DNA of 64,000 bases, from the NCBI GenBank assembly GCA_949290645.1, contig CASESG010000006.1, positions 30,757 to 94,756 of the forward strand. Reading direction: 5' to 3'. A model generated the notes under the pieces. That model was not told where the DNA came from. It searched no databases and saw nothing but the letters and a program-made list of their open reading frames with translations. Of the stretch, positions 46,176-54,805 are shown one piece after another; position 1 is the first letter of the stretch, and each line of letters starts with the position of its first letter. The DNA is from an uncultured Bacillota bacterium. Its GTDB lineage: Bacteria > Bacillota_I > Bacilli_A > RFN20 > CAG-288. A program made the position numbers and the translations under genes.

Positions 46176-46201
46176 AAAAAAACAGGCAGCAGAGCTGCCT
46201 G
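46176..46201 (-). terminator. Terminator between hydrolase gene and ileS
   Basis: The perfect stem CAGGCAGC / GCTGCCTG with loop TCT is followed by seven T on the minus strand. TATAAT sits 5 nt upstream of the stem, so a transcript for ileS might start at the hairpin and be attenuated. The simpler reading is the end of the upstream transcript. Confidence 0.75.
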
Positions 46202-46238
46202 TCTATTATAGAGAAATTCTCTTGCCTTGGAAAGGGAA

Positions 46239-47156
46239 TCACACCGCCCCCTGGTCTTCCTTGCGCTCCCTTTCGTAGTCGGGATCGAGCTCGGCGAAGA
46301 TCTCCTGGAAGGTCGGGATCGGATTTCCGTCCTCATCCAGGGCGACCTTCTCCTTCCTCTCGATCATCGGCTGGACCTCCGCCGAAAGAAGGTGCGGAGT
46401 CCCGAAGGCAAAGGAGAGGATGTCCTCGAAGACGATCCCGTTGTCCCTTGCGTTCTTCAGGATGCCGTGATTCATACCCGGATAGACATAGAGCAAGGTC
46501 CTTTCCTTTCCGCAAGAGCGAATCTTCTTGATGGAGTGCATCGTGGAGAGCTCATCGTCCTCTCCGTGGATGAGGAGGGTGTCGCAAGTGACCTTGCGAT
46601 AGCTCCCTCGGCAGGAGAGAACCGAGCGGAGGATGGAGAGGAGAAGGCCAATCATCCCCCTGGTCGTCTCCCTTCCCATGGCCTTGGCGATCGCCGGCCC
46701 GTATTTCTTGGTCAGCCTCCGGAACTTCAGGACATACTGGATATAGCCGGCGATCATGTTGTTGACGATCGTGTCATAGACCGGGGCGACCAGGATCAGC
46801 TTCCGAATCTTGGGATGGCGGGATTGTATCTTCGCCGCCAAGGCCGCGGAGAAGGAATATCCCATCAGGACGATGTCGACATCCTGTTTCTCGTATTCCT
46901 CGATCTTCTGCTCGAGAATCCTCTCGTAGAGATGGGCGTGATGGGTCTTGGGTTCGGAAGGAAGGAAAAGCTGGACCGGGACGATCTCGCAGTTGGGGAA
47001 ATCCTTGGCGAAGTTCTTTTCGAAGTATTCGTGCATCGCCGTGGAATCGTGGATATCGGCGTTCTGAAAGCCGTTGGTGCACAGAAGCACCGTCTTCCTC
47101 TCCGCCTTGGAGAAGTCGAATCCCGGATTTTTCTCTTTGATCACTTTAGCTTCCAT
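46239..47156 (-). CDS. Alpha/beta hydrolase
   Basis: The 305-residue protein has the hydrolase catalytic triad in order: nucleophile in MGYSFSAALAA (G-x-S-x-S/A), acid in LLIHGEDDELS, histidine in YPGMNHGILK. There is no signal peptide, so it is probably cytoplasmic; the substrate is not evident. AAGGAG (47163-47168) is 8 nt from ATG 47156, which is preferred over the ATG six bases upstream. It starts just after the trmH-like stop in the same operon. Confidence 0.85.
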   Translation of the reverse strand: MEAKVIKEKNPGFDFSKAERKTVLLCTNGFQNADIHDSTAMHEYFEKNFAKDFPNCEIVPVQLFLPSEPKTHHAHLYERILEQKIEEYEKQDVDIVLMGYSFSAALAAKIQSRHPKIRKLILVAPVYDTIVNNMIAGYIQYVLKFRRLTKKYGPAIAKAMGRETTRGMIGLLLSILRSVLSCRGSYRKVTCDTLLIHGEDDELSTMHSIKKIRSCGKERTLLYVYPGMNHGILKNARDNGIVFEDILSFAFGTPHLLSAEVQPMIERKEKVALDEDGNPIPTFQEIFAELDPDYERERKEDQGAV

Positions 47157-47161
47157 TTTCA

Positions 47162-47875
47162 TCACTCCTTCGAATAATGGTAGAGAAAGATCGAGCATGC
47201 GATCGCAACATTGAGAGAGTCGATGTTGTCCATCTTGATGCGGAGCTTCTCCCCGAGGTTGCGGTTTTCCTCCCGAATCCCGTGCCCTTCGTTTCCAAAG
47301 GCGAGGACAAAGGGTCGGGAAAGAGTCTTAACCTCTTCCATGTCCCTTCCGTCCAGAGTCGTCAGATAGATGGAGTAGCCTTCCTTCTTGAGCTTGGAAA
47401 GGCTCACCTTCCGGAAGGGAAGGGCGAACAGGGCCCCCTTGGTGCTCTGAATCGCTTTCTTATTATAGACAGAGACGCAATCCTCGGAAAGGGCAATCCC
47501 GGTGTAGGAGAAGGCCAAGGCCGTGCGGAGGATGGTTCCGAGGTTTCCGGGATCCTGGATGCCGTCGAGATAGACGACCTTCGCCCCCAAATCCTGGCTC
47601 TCCTTCTTCTGGCAGAGGGAGAGGCACTTGGGAAGGGACTGATAGCTCGAGAGGCTCTTGTAGAGATTTTCCCGCAGATAGAGGACATCCGGAAAGTCCG
47701 TCTCGAAGGAAGAGCCTTCCGGAAGGATCAAAGTCTTGAGACAGTCATGCTTGCGGCTTTCCTCGTAGAAGTCTTCCCCCTCGGCCAAGAAAAGGCCTTC
47801 CTCGTAGTTCCCCTTCTGGAGCCGGAGAAGCTCCTTGTAGGTGTTGTTGTCCCGACTATCGATAGTTTTCTTCAT
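47162..47875 (-). CDS. TrmH/SpoU-family RNA 2'-O-methyltransferase
   Basis: An N-terminal substrate-binding segment (KELLRLQKGNYEEGLFLAEG) precedes the SPOUT catalytic domain with VVYLDGIQDPGNLGTILRTA (motif 1), AFGNEGHGI (motif 2) and SLNVAIACSIFLYHY (motif 3, the trefoil knot). It has 237 residues. ATG 47875 has AAGGAG 6 nt upstream and overlaps the previous gene. Homologues methylate ribose in rRNA or tRNA; the target is unknown here. Confidence 0.92.
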   Translation of the reverse strand: MKKTIDSRDNNTYKELLRLQKGNYEEGLFLAEGEDFYEESRKHDCLKTLILPEGSSFETDFPDVLYLRENLYKSLSSYQSLPKCLSLCQKKESQDLGAKVVYLDGIQDPGNLGTILRTALAFSYTGIALSEDCVSVYNKKAIQSTKGALFALPFRKVSLSKLKKEGYSIYLTTLDGRDMEEVKTLSRPFVLAFGNEGHGIREENRNLGEKLRIKMDNIDSLNVAIACSIFLYHYSKE

Positions 47876-48554
47876 CTTTCTCTCCTTCGAAATATCCATT
47901 CTTCAGAAAGGCATTCTGAGTCGCATAATCCGGGTCATGAAGGTTCAGGATGCGGTAGAAGCGCTTGTCATGTCCCTTGACGACAAGATGCGTGACTTCG
48001 TGATAGAGCAGGGAATCGAGAATCTCCTTGCGGAAGGCAAAGGTCCGAAGGTCGAACTTGAGCTTCTTCTTCGTCGGAAAACAGCATCCGAAGTAGGAGC
48101 CGAAGAAGCCGACCCCGAGACAATATTGCGACAGGTCCAGATCGTATTCCTTCCCGATTTCGACAAGACGCTCTCTCAGATAGGAAAGGAACATCGAGCG
48201 ATAGCGAGTCAGAGGCGTCTTCGCCGTTTTGGAATAGTAGAAGTACTCCGGATCGTCCTTCTTCCGCACATCCTGGGTCAGCTTCTTCCTCTGTCCCAGA
48301 AGGTAGATATACTGCCCCTCCTGGTAGAAAGGTCGGTTGACCATCACGTGCTTCGGGGAGGAGCAGACCTTGCGGACAAGATCCATCATCGCTTTCTCCT
48401 CCGTGAAGCGGTGGGCCAGAAGAGAGAGCTCCCCATATTGGACACGAGCGGAAAGGCGATAGCTCGGGCGTGGATTGAGATAGACCTTCACGTCGAAGCG
48501 CTCTCCCCTCCCGTCCGTGCAGGAGAGAACCTTCAACACTTTGCGCTTGGACAT
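47856..48554 (-). CDS. YgjP-like (DUF45) metal-dependent hydrolase
   Basis: The zinc motif HEVTHLVVKGHDKRFY (HExxH plus a third His) near the C-terminus defines the DUF45/YgjP-WSS metallopeptidase-like group. It has 232 residues, and YFYYSKTAKTPLTRYRSMFL precedes the motif. Proteolysis has not been shown for most members. Minus-strand TAAAAT (48563-48568) lies 8 nt before the ATG with no Shine-Dalgarno, so it is probably the leaderless first gene of the operon to trmH and the hydrolase. Confidence 0.88.
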   Translation of the reverse strand: MSKRKVLKVLSCTDGRGERFDVKVYLNPRPSYRLSARVQYGELSLLAHRFTEEKAMMDLVRKVCSSPKHVMVNRPFYQEGQYIYLLGQRKKLTQDVRKKDDPEYFYYSKTAKTPLTRYRSMFLSYLRERLVEIGKEYDLDLSQYCLGVGFFGSYFGCCFPTKKKLKFDLRTFAFRKEILDSLLYHEVTHLVVKGHDKRFYRILNLHDPDYATQNAFLKNGYFEGEKDEENYR

Positions 48555-48575
48555 ACGAATCTATTTTAATTTCTC

Positions 48576-48604
48576 TTGCTTTCCAAAGAAAGGGTTGATA
48601 TACT
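48576..48604 (+). promoter_or_regulatory. tRNA-Leu promoter
   Basis: TTGCTT and TATACT are spaced by exactly 17 nt. The -10 ends 13 nt before the tRNA 5' end. Confidence 0.7.
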
Positions 48605-48617
48605 CTATGAGCTGTTT

Positions 48618-48701
<84 letters not shown>

Positions 48702-48990
48702 TCTTATAACTAACATTTTGATACAAAGTAAGGGTCTCAAAATGAGTCGATATTTGCTCGAGAAATCGGGCATTTTTTCATTTTAAGCGTTTTGCTAGTA
48801 GAGAAAAATTGATTTGAATCTACGGATTTTAGAATTTTGGTTCTACTAGCTAAACGAAACCCTTACTAGAGAAACGTTAGGCTACTAGAAAAACGAAACC
48901 CTACTAGATAAATGACACCCCCTAAAAATTAAAGATATGACTGAAATAAATGCCTTTTGAAGTTCTAAAGACTTTGAGAGGTGTTTATAA
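48702..48990. other. Element left-end region: AT-rich, non-coding
   Basis: This 289-nt gap between tRNA-Leu and the first methyltransferase has no gene. It contains the inverted repeat GCTAGTAGA (48794-48802) / TCTACTAGC (48842-48850) and the tandem repeats annotated separately. AGAGGTG before ATG 48991 is the methyltransferase ribosome-binding site. Any attachment site should lie at the left edge. Confidence 0.6.
48844..48920 (+). repeat. Four tandem 19-20 bp direct repeats
   Basis: TACTAG occurs at 48844, 48864, 48883 and 48902, each followed by two variable bases and AAACG/AAATG, then AAACCC, TTAGGC, AAACCC and ACACCC. The consensus is TACTAGANAAACGAAACCC. Spacing of 19-20 bp puts copies on nearly the same DNA face. 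This is likely a protein-binding array: operator, iteron or recombinase arm sites. Confidence 0.75.
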
Positions 48991-50082
48991 ATGATCAAAG
49001 TTATAGAACTTTTTGCGGGTATAGGAAGCCAAAGAGAAGCATTAAAAAGAGCCAATATCGAACATGAAATAGTGGCAATCAGTGAAAATGATAAATTCGC
49101 TATTAAGGCTTATGAATTACTTCACGGGCCAACTAACAATCTTGATGATATAAGAGAAATAGAAAGATTACCAAAAGCTGATTTATGGACCTATTCATTT
49201 CCATGCACTGATATTTCTCTTGCAGGAAAAATGAAAGGTTTTGATAAGGGCAGTAATACCCATTCATCGCTTTTATGGGAAGTCCAAAGATTGCTTGAGG
49301 TAGCAAAAGAAAATGATGAACTTCCTAAATATTTATTGATGGAGAATGTGAAGAACATAGTTTCAAAGAAATTCATGCCATTGTTTCAAGTGTGGTTAGA
49401 CTATCTTGATTCATTAGGCTACAAAAACTTTTATAAGGTTCTTAACGCCAAAGACTATGGCATACCTCAAAATCGAGAACGATGTTTCATGATTTCAATT
49501 AGAGATAAGAACGCACACTATGAGTTTCCAAAACCTATCCCTTTAACTAAAAAGCTTGCAGATCTATTAGAAAACGATGTTGATGAGACATATTTTCTTA
49601 GTGAAAAGCTCATCACTTGCTTTACTGATATGAGCGATAGGCATGGACTCATTCGTGGATTGAGATTTAGACCGAAATATATGAATGAAACTGACTATGC
49701 TTTTGCTATCACTACTCACGCTGGTTATAGACCGACTGACAATTACATCATCATTCCTCAAGCAACCAAGGAAGGTTATGAACTAGCGAGTGTCGGAGAT
49801 GGTGTTTATACAAACCGATGTCAATATAAAAGAGGAGTGGTTCAAAGATCGGTGATTCCTACCATCAAAACATCAGTTAGTGATATAGGAGTAGTCGCTA
49901 ATGATAAAGATGAACTTATATCTATTCGAAGACTAACGCCCAGAGAGTGCTGGAGACTTATGGGCTGGTATGATGATGAAATAGATAAAGTTATTAATGA
50001 GTTTAGTAACACTCAACTTTATAAGATGGCAGGTAATTCTATAGTAGTGAATTCACTTAAATTAATTGTGAAAAGCCTTTAA
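48991..50082 (+). CDS. DNA (cytosine-5) methyltransferase, M1 of LlaJI-type R-M operon
   Basis: This 363-residue m5C methyltransferase has motif I LFAGIGSQREAL (residues 7-18), motif IV FPCTDIS with the catalytic Cys (about residue 71), motif VI MENVKN, motif VIII GIPQNRERCF and motif X YKMAGNSIVVN. It would protect one strand or half of an asymmetric site. Known LlaJI (Lactococcus, GACGC) has two m5C enzymes followed by two restriction subunits, the same composition as here. The actual target sequence cannot be read from the protein. Confidence 0.92.
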   Translation: MIKVIELFAGIGSQREALKRANIEHEIVAISENDKFAIKAYELLHGPTNNLDDIREIERLPKADLWTYSFPCTDISLAGKMKGFDKGSNTHSSLLWEVQRLLEVAKENDELPKYLLMENVKNIVSKKFMPLFQVWLDYLDSLGYKNFYKVLNAKDYGIPQNRERCFMISIRDKNAHYEFPKPIPLTKKLADLLENDVDETYFLSEKLITCFTDMSDRHGLIRGLRFRPKYMNETDYAFAITTHAGYRPTDNYIIIPQATKEGYELASVGDGVYTNRCQYKRGVVQRSVIPTIKTSVSDIGVVANDKDELISIRRLTPRECWRLMGWYDDEIDKVINEFSNTQLYKMAGNSIVVNSLKLIVKSL

Positions 50083-50115
50083 TATGCATATTTTTGAATA
50101 ATTTTCAAATTTTCC

Positions 50116-50145
50116 ATGTTATAAAATGCTATAAAATGTTATAAT
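50116..50145 (+). promoter_or_regulatory. Three tandem 10-bp repeats over the promoter of the HTH-methyltransferase
   Basis: ATGTTATAAA, ATGCTATAAA and ATGTTATAAT lie head to tail. The last contains a TATAAT -10 at 50140-50145. One unit per helical turn and overlap with the -10 make this a strong candidate operator, most simply for the helix-turn-helix of the following gene. Confidence 0.7.
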
Positions 50146-50162
50146 GTCATTTGGGTGATTAT

Positions 50163-51428
50163 ATGATATTAAAAGATAAAATAACTTATATAAGAGCACA
50201 TCTAAATTTAACGCAAGAAGAATTGGCAAAGGAAATGGGTGTTTCTTTTGCGACAATTAATCGTTGGGAAACTGGAAAAAATAATCCAACCAAAAAAACG
50301 CAGCAACAATTAGATACTTTTTGCTCCCAGCACAATATTATTTTGCCAGACGAAAAAGTTCTCAGAGTATTTGAGGGATTTGCTGGATATGGTGGGGGAA
50401 GTTTTGCTCTAAAACGTGTTCAAAATCTACATCCAAATTTTAAGTATGATGTTGTTGGCTATTCTGAAATAGATAAATATGCTTGTGAACTTTATGATGC
50501 AAATCATAGGGATGCAAGCGGGCGACTTATTACTAACTTTGGCGATATAACTATAATTGATCCAACATCTCCGTCATTCCCTGATTTTGATATTTTTATG
50601 GGTGGTTTCCCTTGCCAACCATTTTCAACTGCCGGAATGCAAAAAGGAGAAGATGATCCTTATGGTCGTGGAACTCTATTTCAACACATTATAAGAATAT
50701 GCGCCGTTAAAAAACCACGCTATATTTTAATGGAAAATGTAAAAGGCCTTCTTTCTAAAAAATTTGATGCCACTAGAGCATTAATGATTAAACTCTTAAG
50801 AGAAATTGGATATGTCAAGGACAAAAACAATCCTAATGAATCTCCAATTGCTTATGCGGTATTAAATAGTAAGGATTATGGAATTCCTCAAAATAGAGAA
50901 CGTGTATGGATGTTCGCTCGCCTCGGTGGCTTGCCTGATAATTTTAGTGTTGAACCACCTCAAAGAAAAAATGACCTAAAAATGGCAGATTTTTTAGATC
51001 CAGAAGGATATGTTCCTAAAGAAATGTATCTTTCTAAAAAGCAAATTGATCATTTAAAGGTAAAACATAATATTCCAAGTTTTAAGGTGGATACCCCACT
51101 TTGCCTAGATATTTATAATAAAAAAATCAAATATGATGGTTATTCTATTACTATCACTTTGCCTGAACACAATAGTTTAAGAGTAATTGAAGCCCATAAA
51201 AATCGAGAAGTCGTAAGAAAAATGTCTGTAACTGAGCAATTTAGACTAATGGGACTAGAAGGTCTCAAAGGTGTTGGTAGAAAAGTTGATATTGATTTTA
51301 ATGGACAATCTTATACTCAGTTGTCTAGACGTGCCGGCAATGGCTGGGATGTAAATTTAGTAACCATTCTTTTAGAATATATATTGAATCAGCTTCAGAA
51401 TTTAGATTTTGATTTGTTTGACTTTTAG
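50163..51428 (+). CDS. DNA (cytosine-5) methyltransferase with N-terminal HTH, M2 of LlaJI-type operon
   Basis: Residues 5-60 form an XRE-type helix-turn-helix (LTQEELAKEMGVSFATINRW). The remainder is a full m5C methyltransferase: motif I FEGFAGYGGGSFAL, motif IV GGFPCQPFS with catalytic Cys, motif VI MENVKG, motif VIII GIPQNRERVW and a C-terminal GNGWDVN motif. ATG 50163 follows TTGGGTGATT; GTG 50151 is inside that region. In other systems (M.SsoII, M.EcoRII) an N-terminal HTH lets the methyltransferase repress its own operon. Here the repeats at 50116-50145 are the likely target. Confidence 0.92.
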   Translation: MILKDKITYIRAHLNLTQEELAKEMGVSFATINRWETGKNNPTKKTQQQLDTFCSQHNIILPDEKVLRVFEGFAGYGGGSFALKRVQNLHPNFKYDVVGYSEIDKYACELYDANHRDASGRLITNFGDITIIDPTSPSFPDFDIFMGGFPCQPFSTAGMQKGEDDPYGRGTLFQHIIRICAVKKPRYILMENVKGLLSKKFDATRALMIKLLREIGYVKDKNNPNESPIAYAVLNSKDYGIPQNRERVWMFARLGGLPDNFSVEPPQRKNDLKMADFLDPEGYVPKEMYLSKKQIDHLKVKHNIPSFKVDTPLCLDIYNKKIKYDGYSITITLPEHNSLRVIEAHKNREVVRKMSVTEQFRLMGLEGLKGVGRKVDIDFNGQSYTQLSRRAGNGWDVNLVTILLEYILNQLQNLDFDLFDF

Positions 51429-51440
51429 GAGGTAGAAGCG

Positions 51441-53522
51441 ATGAGACTTGATATAGGATCACTTATGTTCAATATGACCACTGATATTGGTGGTACGCCA
51501 TCTTGGGGAACAGATTTGGGACAAGGGGAAGGCTATAAGTTTAATTTCGAGAATTTCGAATCTTTCCTCACGGCCATGCTTTATTGCAAAACTAATGAAA
51601 AAGTTTGGTGTCCACTAGGTAAGGGAGGAGGCAGGCAAGATGATTATGATTACGTCTTGGCAAGCCAATTTCAAAAGATTTATGCCAATGACATTGAAGT
51701 TCCTGATGCTAAATTTGTTCTGCTTATAGTCAAACAGCTTTCAAGTGCAAGCAACAATCATATTGGCAGACGCAGTTTAAAGTATTCACCAAGAATAGAA
51801 TTAAATGGTTTTAAATATAATGAAGATTGTTATAAGAAAATTCAAAATACTTTAGGTCTTAATGATAACTCTGCCTGGTTTGTATATGAAATTAATACAC
51901 AAAATCAAGATGAGTTACATTTTAGAATTATTATCGCAGATAAGAATAAATCCCTACATTTCCATAGCACTGATGAAAGAAAAAGTTTCGTCAATTCGTT
52001 GATACTTAAAGAAGATGAGACTGAAGTTGTAAAATTTAAAGGCTTACTATCTTGGTTTGTTCGTCAATTAAGAATCAATAATGATTTGGAAAATGGCGTT
52101 AAAACATCGGGACATGGTTATAAGGGTGAAAGCATAAGAAAATTATATGAGGATTTTAGAACTTATAATGGATTTACATTAGATTGTAATATTCAATCTG
52201 GCTATAATAAATGTTCTTCTAAGGCAAATTATATTCATGTAACAAACACTGGTATCAATATTAGGCCACTTTTTGAATCTAAAGATGTTAATTATTTATA
52301 TTTGGATTTATATAACACATCTATCAACGGCTATTCTGACCTATTGACAAAAAAATACTTTATTAAAGATTTGGATTTATTTTCTAGTGAAAAGCCTAAT
52401 AGTAAGTTAAGAGAATTATTTAGAGATTATAAACTTTTAATTTTTGGGCTCTCTAATTCTTTAAACAATGACCTTCCAGTTGATGGGAACTTGGATAAGG
52501 GCTCTTTTTCTCGTTGTGGAATAAATGTAATCCTTTATGGCGTTCCGGGTTCAGGAAAAAGCTATACAATCGATCATGATTATGTTCATGCCGGTGAAGC
52601 TGAGTCTATAAGGCTCGTTTTCCATCCTGATTATACATACTCTGATTTTGTAGGCCAGATTCGTCCAATAATGAAAGATGGTGAAGCGAGATATGATTTT
52701 GTTCCTGGGCCATTTACGAATATATTAAAAATGGCATACCAAAATCCAAGTAAAAAATACTATTTGGTAATTGAAGAGATTAATCGTGGTAACGCTGCTT
52801 CGATATTTGGAGACATTTTCCAACTTTTGGACCGTGAAACAGACCATAGCAAAGACAATTATCAATGGAGTAAATACTGCATCTATAACGAAAATATTGC
52901 TAAAGTTATTTTTGACGACCCAAAACATGTAATCGAAATACCTTCCAATTTAGGACTGCTTGCTACCATGAATACATCTGACCAAAATGTGTTTACTTTA
53001 GATACAGCTTTTCAAAGAAGATGGGACTTAAGACAAATAACAAATACTTTTGATAAGACTGATTTGGAAAGCAAAGAACTAGCCGAACAAAATATATTAG
53101 ACACATCCATATCTTGGGAAAAATTTATTAAAGAGATTAATAAAGCTATTCTTGCCAATAATGTTGGACTTACATCTGCCGAAGATAAAAGACTTGGCAC
53201 GCATTTCTTGCTAAAGGACGATCTTATACTAGAGAATGATCGAGAGACTGGCATAACAGAGGAAGAACGTATTTCTCGAAAGTTGCACAATCAGAAATTT
53301 GCTGAAAAAGTCATTAAATATCTTTGGGATGATGCATTTAAATTTAATAGGCCAAAAGCGTTTAGATCCAATTATAAAGATTTAGAAAGTCTTATTAATG
53401 CTTTTATGCAGGCTCAAAAGAATGCACGTTTTAATATCTTTATCGATGATATCACCAACGCTTTAAATGATGTTGCTGGCGAAAATAACGATAATACTGG
53501 CAATGATGGGGATGAAGATTAA
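51441..53522 (+). CDS. McrB-like GTPase, R1 subunit of LlaJI-type restriction enzyme
   Basis: The 693 residues comprise an N-terminal region of about 340 residues without recognised motifs (presumably site recognition) and an AAA+ domain: Walker A ILYGVPGSGKSYTI (about 367), Walker B YYLVIEEINRGNAA and the McrB-type GTP signature MNTSDQNV (about 510), then AFQRRWDLRQI. McrB-type motors hydrolyse GTP and translocate DNA to activate a nuclease partner. AGGAGG precedes the start. The stop abuts the next ATG (TTAATGG), so R1 and R2 are co-translated. Confidence 0.88.
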   Translation: MRLDIGSLMFNMTTDIGGTPSWGTDLGQGEGYKFNFENFESFLTAMLYCKTNEKVWCPLGKGGGRQDDYDYVLASQFQKIYANDIEVPDAKFVLLIVKQLSSASNNHIGRRSLKYSPRIELNGFKYNEDCYKKIQNTLGLNDNSAWFVYEINTQNQDELHFRIIIADKNKSLHFHSTDERKSFVNSLILKEDETEVVKFKGLLSWFVRQLRINNDLENGVKTSGHGYKGESIRKLYEDFRTYNGFTLDCNIQSGYNKCSSKANYIHVTNTGINIRPLFESKDVNYLYLDLYNTSINGYSDLLTKKYFIKDLDLFSSEKPNSKLRELFRDYKLLIFGLSNSLNNDLPVDGNLDKGSFSRCGINVILYGVPGSGKSYTIDHDYVHAGEAESIRLVFHPDYTYSDFVGQIRPIMKDGEARYDFVPGPFTNILKMAYQNPSKKYYLVIEEINRGNAASIFGDIFQLLDRETDHSKDNYQWSKYCIYNENIAKVIFDDPKHVIEIPSNLGLLATMNTSDQNVFTLDTAFQRRWDLRQITNTFDKTDLESKELAEQNILDTSISWEKFIKEINKAILANNVGLTSAEDKRLGTHFLLKDDLILENDRETGITEEERISRKLHNQKFAEKVIKYLWDDAFKFNRPKAFRSNYKDLESLINAFMQAQKNARFNIFIDDITNALNDVAGENNDNTGNDGDED

Positions 53523-54799
53523 TGGACGATTCTGATGATATTTTCCAACATTGTCACGTTGACTTAAATGACGATGGTGATCGATTTGTAGGAATAAAAG
53601 GAGACCATAATAATTTAATGGTCTATTTTCCTTGCGGATATGAACTTCCAAATGATGAAAATGAAGTTAGACAAGAAATAAGGGATCTTTTTAATGTTTT
53701 AGCTGAATTTACAACTGAAGATGACAGAGTTTTAGAAATAGATAGAAATGCAGCAACTATTTCCGTTAGTTTTCCAATACAAGCGTATAGGACCGTAATT
53801 GAATACTATCTAGAAAGGCAGAAATATTATTCTGATAATGAAATTGTTTATAAAAGGTCTGATAGCGGTCCTATTAATTTCGCTATGACTTTTAAAAAGA
53901 GTAATCCAATAATTCTACCTAATTCCTCTACATTCATGTTCGATGATTATTTTAGAATGCAAAAGTCACCGCAAAAAAACCAAATGATAACAAGGATTCA
54001 TAAGTTTTGTGTTTATGAAAGCTTTAAAAAACTCGGGATTATCTATACGCCATTAATTCCTGAAAAGCCTGATTTGATGATAGATCCAAAAGACCAAGAT
54101 ATGATCAATTCTTGCATAAATTTACTTTACGAAAAACTTTATGAAACTCGTAACGATGTAGATAATAGATTATTTGAAGCAATGATAAATATGCTTCGTT
54201 ATTACGGAAGCAATAATGATGAAAAACAATATTATTTTGGGACCGATAAGTTCGAACATGTGTGGGAACGTTTAATCGATAAAGTTTTCGGTGTAAGTAA
54301 AGAAGAAAAACAAAAATATTTTCCTCGTGCTTATTGGCGTGTGTTTCTTGGAAAAGATAAAAATAAAAAAAGGCATCCTTTGGAACCTGATAGCATCATG
54401 ATTTTGAAAGATGCTGATGGGAACAATGAGTATTATGTTTTGGATGCAAAGTATTATAGATTCGGAATTACAGGCAGTATTTCCAACCTACCTAATTCAT
54501 CTGACATCAACAAACAGATTACTTATGGAGAGTTTGTAAAGAAAAAAGCTGATGGACATAGTCCGTTCAACGCATTTATCATGCCATATAATAAAAACAA
54601 TAATCTTTTTGGAGTGGACTCTGATATTGTTAACTCATCTGTTGCTTCAGGTGATTGGATTGATCACGAAAGAGAGCCGCACGAAAAAATACAGGGAATC
54701 CTAATAGATACAAAAACACTGCTTTGCCGATATAGAACTATTTATAATGATAGGTTGAAAAAGAAACTAGCTGAGGAAATCAAAAAACAATATGATTGA
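53522..54799 (+). CDS. LlaJI-type restriction endonuclease, R2 (PD-(D/E)XK nuclease) subunit
   Basis: This 425-residue McrC-like partner of the GTPase has EPDSIMIL (about residue 289) and YYVLDAKYYRF (about 305), which give the PD...DxK nuclease core. An acidic N-terminus (MDDSDDIFQHCHVDLNDDGD) and a helical middle precede it. By analogy with LlaJI, R1 and R2 are both needed for cleavage of unmethylated DNA. The McrC relation is by position and nuclease motif; the sequence itself is diverged. Confidence 0.82.
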   Translation: MDDSDDIFQHCHVDLNDDGDRFVGIKGDHNNLMVYFPCGYELPNDENEVRQEIRDLFNVLAEFTTEDDRVLEIDRNAATISVSFPIQAYRTVIEYYLERQKYYSDNEIVYKRSDSGPINFAMTFKKSNPIILPNSSTFMFDDYFRMQKSPQKNQMITRIHKFCVYESFKKLGIIYTPLIPEKPDLMIDPKDQDMINSCINLLYEKLYETRNDVDNRLFEAMINMLRYYGSNNDEKQYYFGTDKFEHVWERLIDKVFGVSKEEKQKYFPRAYWRVFLGKDKNKKRHPLEPDSIMILKDADGNNEYYVLDAKYYRFGITGSISNLPNSSDINKQITYGEFVKKKADGHSPFNAFIMPYNKNNNLFGVDSDIVNSSVASGDWIDHEREPHEKIQGILIDTKTLLCRYRTIYNDRLKKKLAEEIKKQYD

Positions 54800-54805
54800 G
54801 GTGCA

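Noticed and set aside
46152..46240. T-box or other riboswitch before ileS
   Set aside because: Only 86 nt separate the hydrolase stop from the ileS start, the sole structure is a simple terminator, and no T-box consensus is seen. The alaS leader is even shorter.
48844..48920. CRISPR array from the regularly spaced TACTAG repeats
   Set aside because: Units are 19-20 bp head to tail with no unique spacers, the repeats are imperfect, and no cas genes are nearby.
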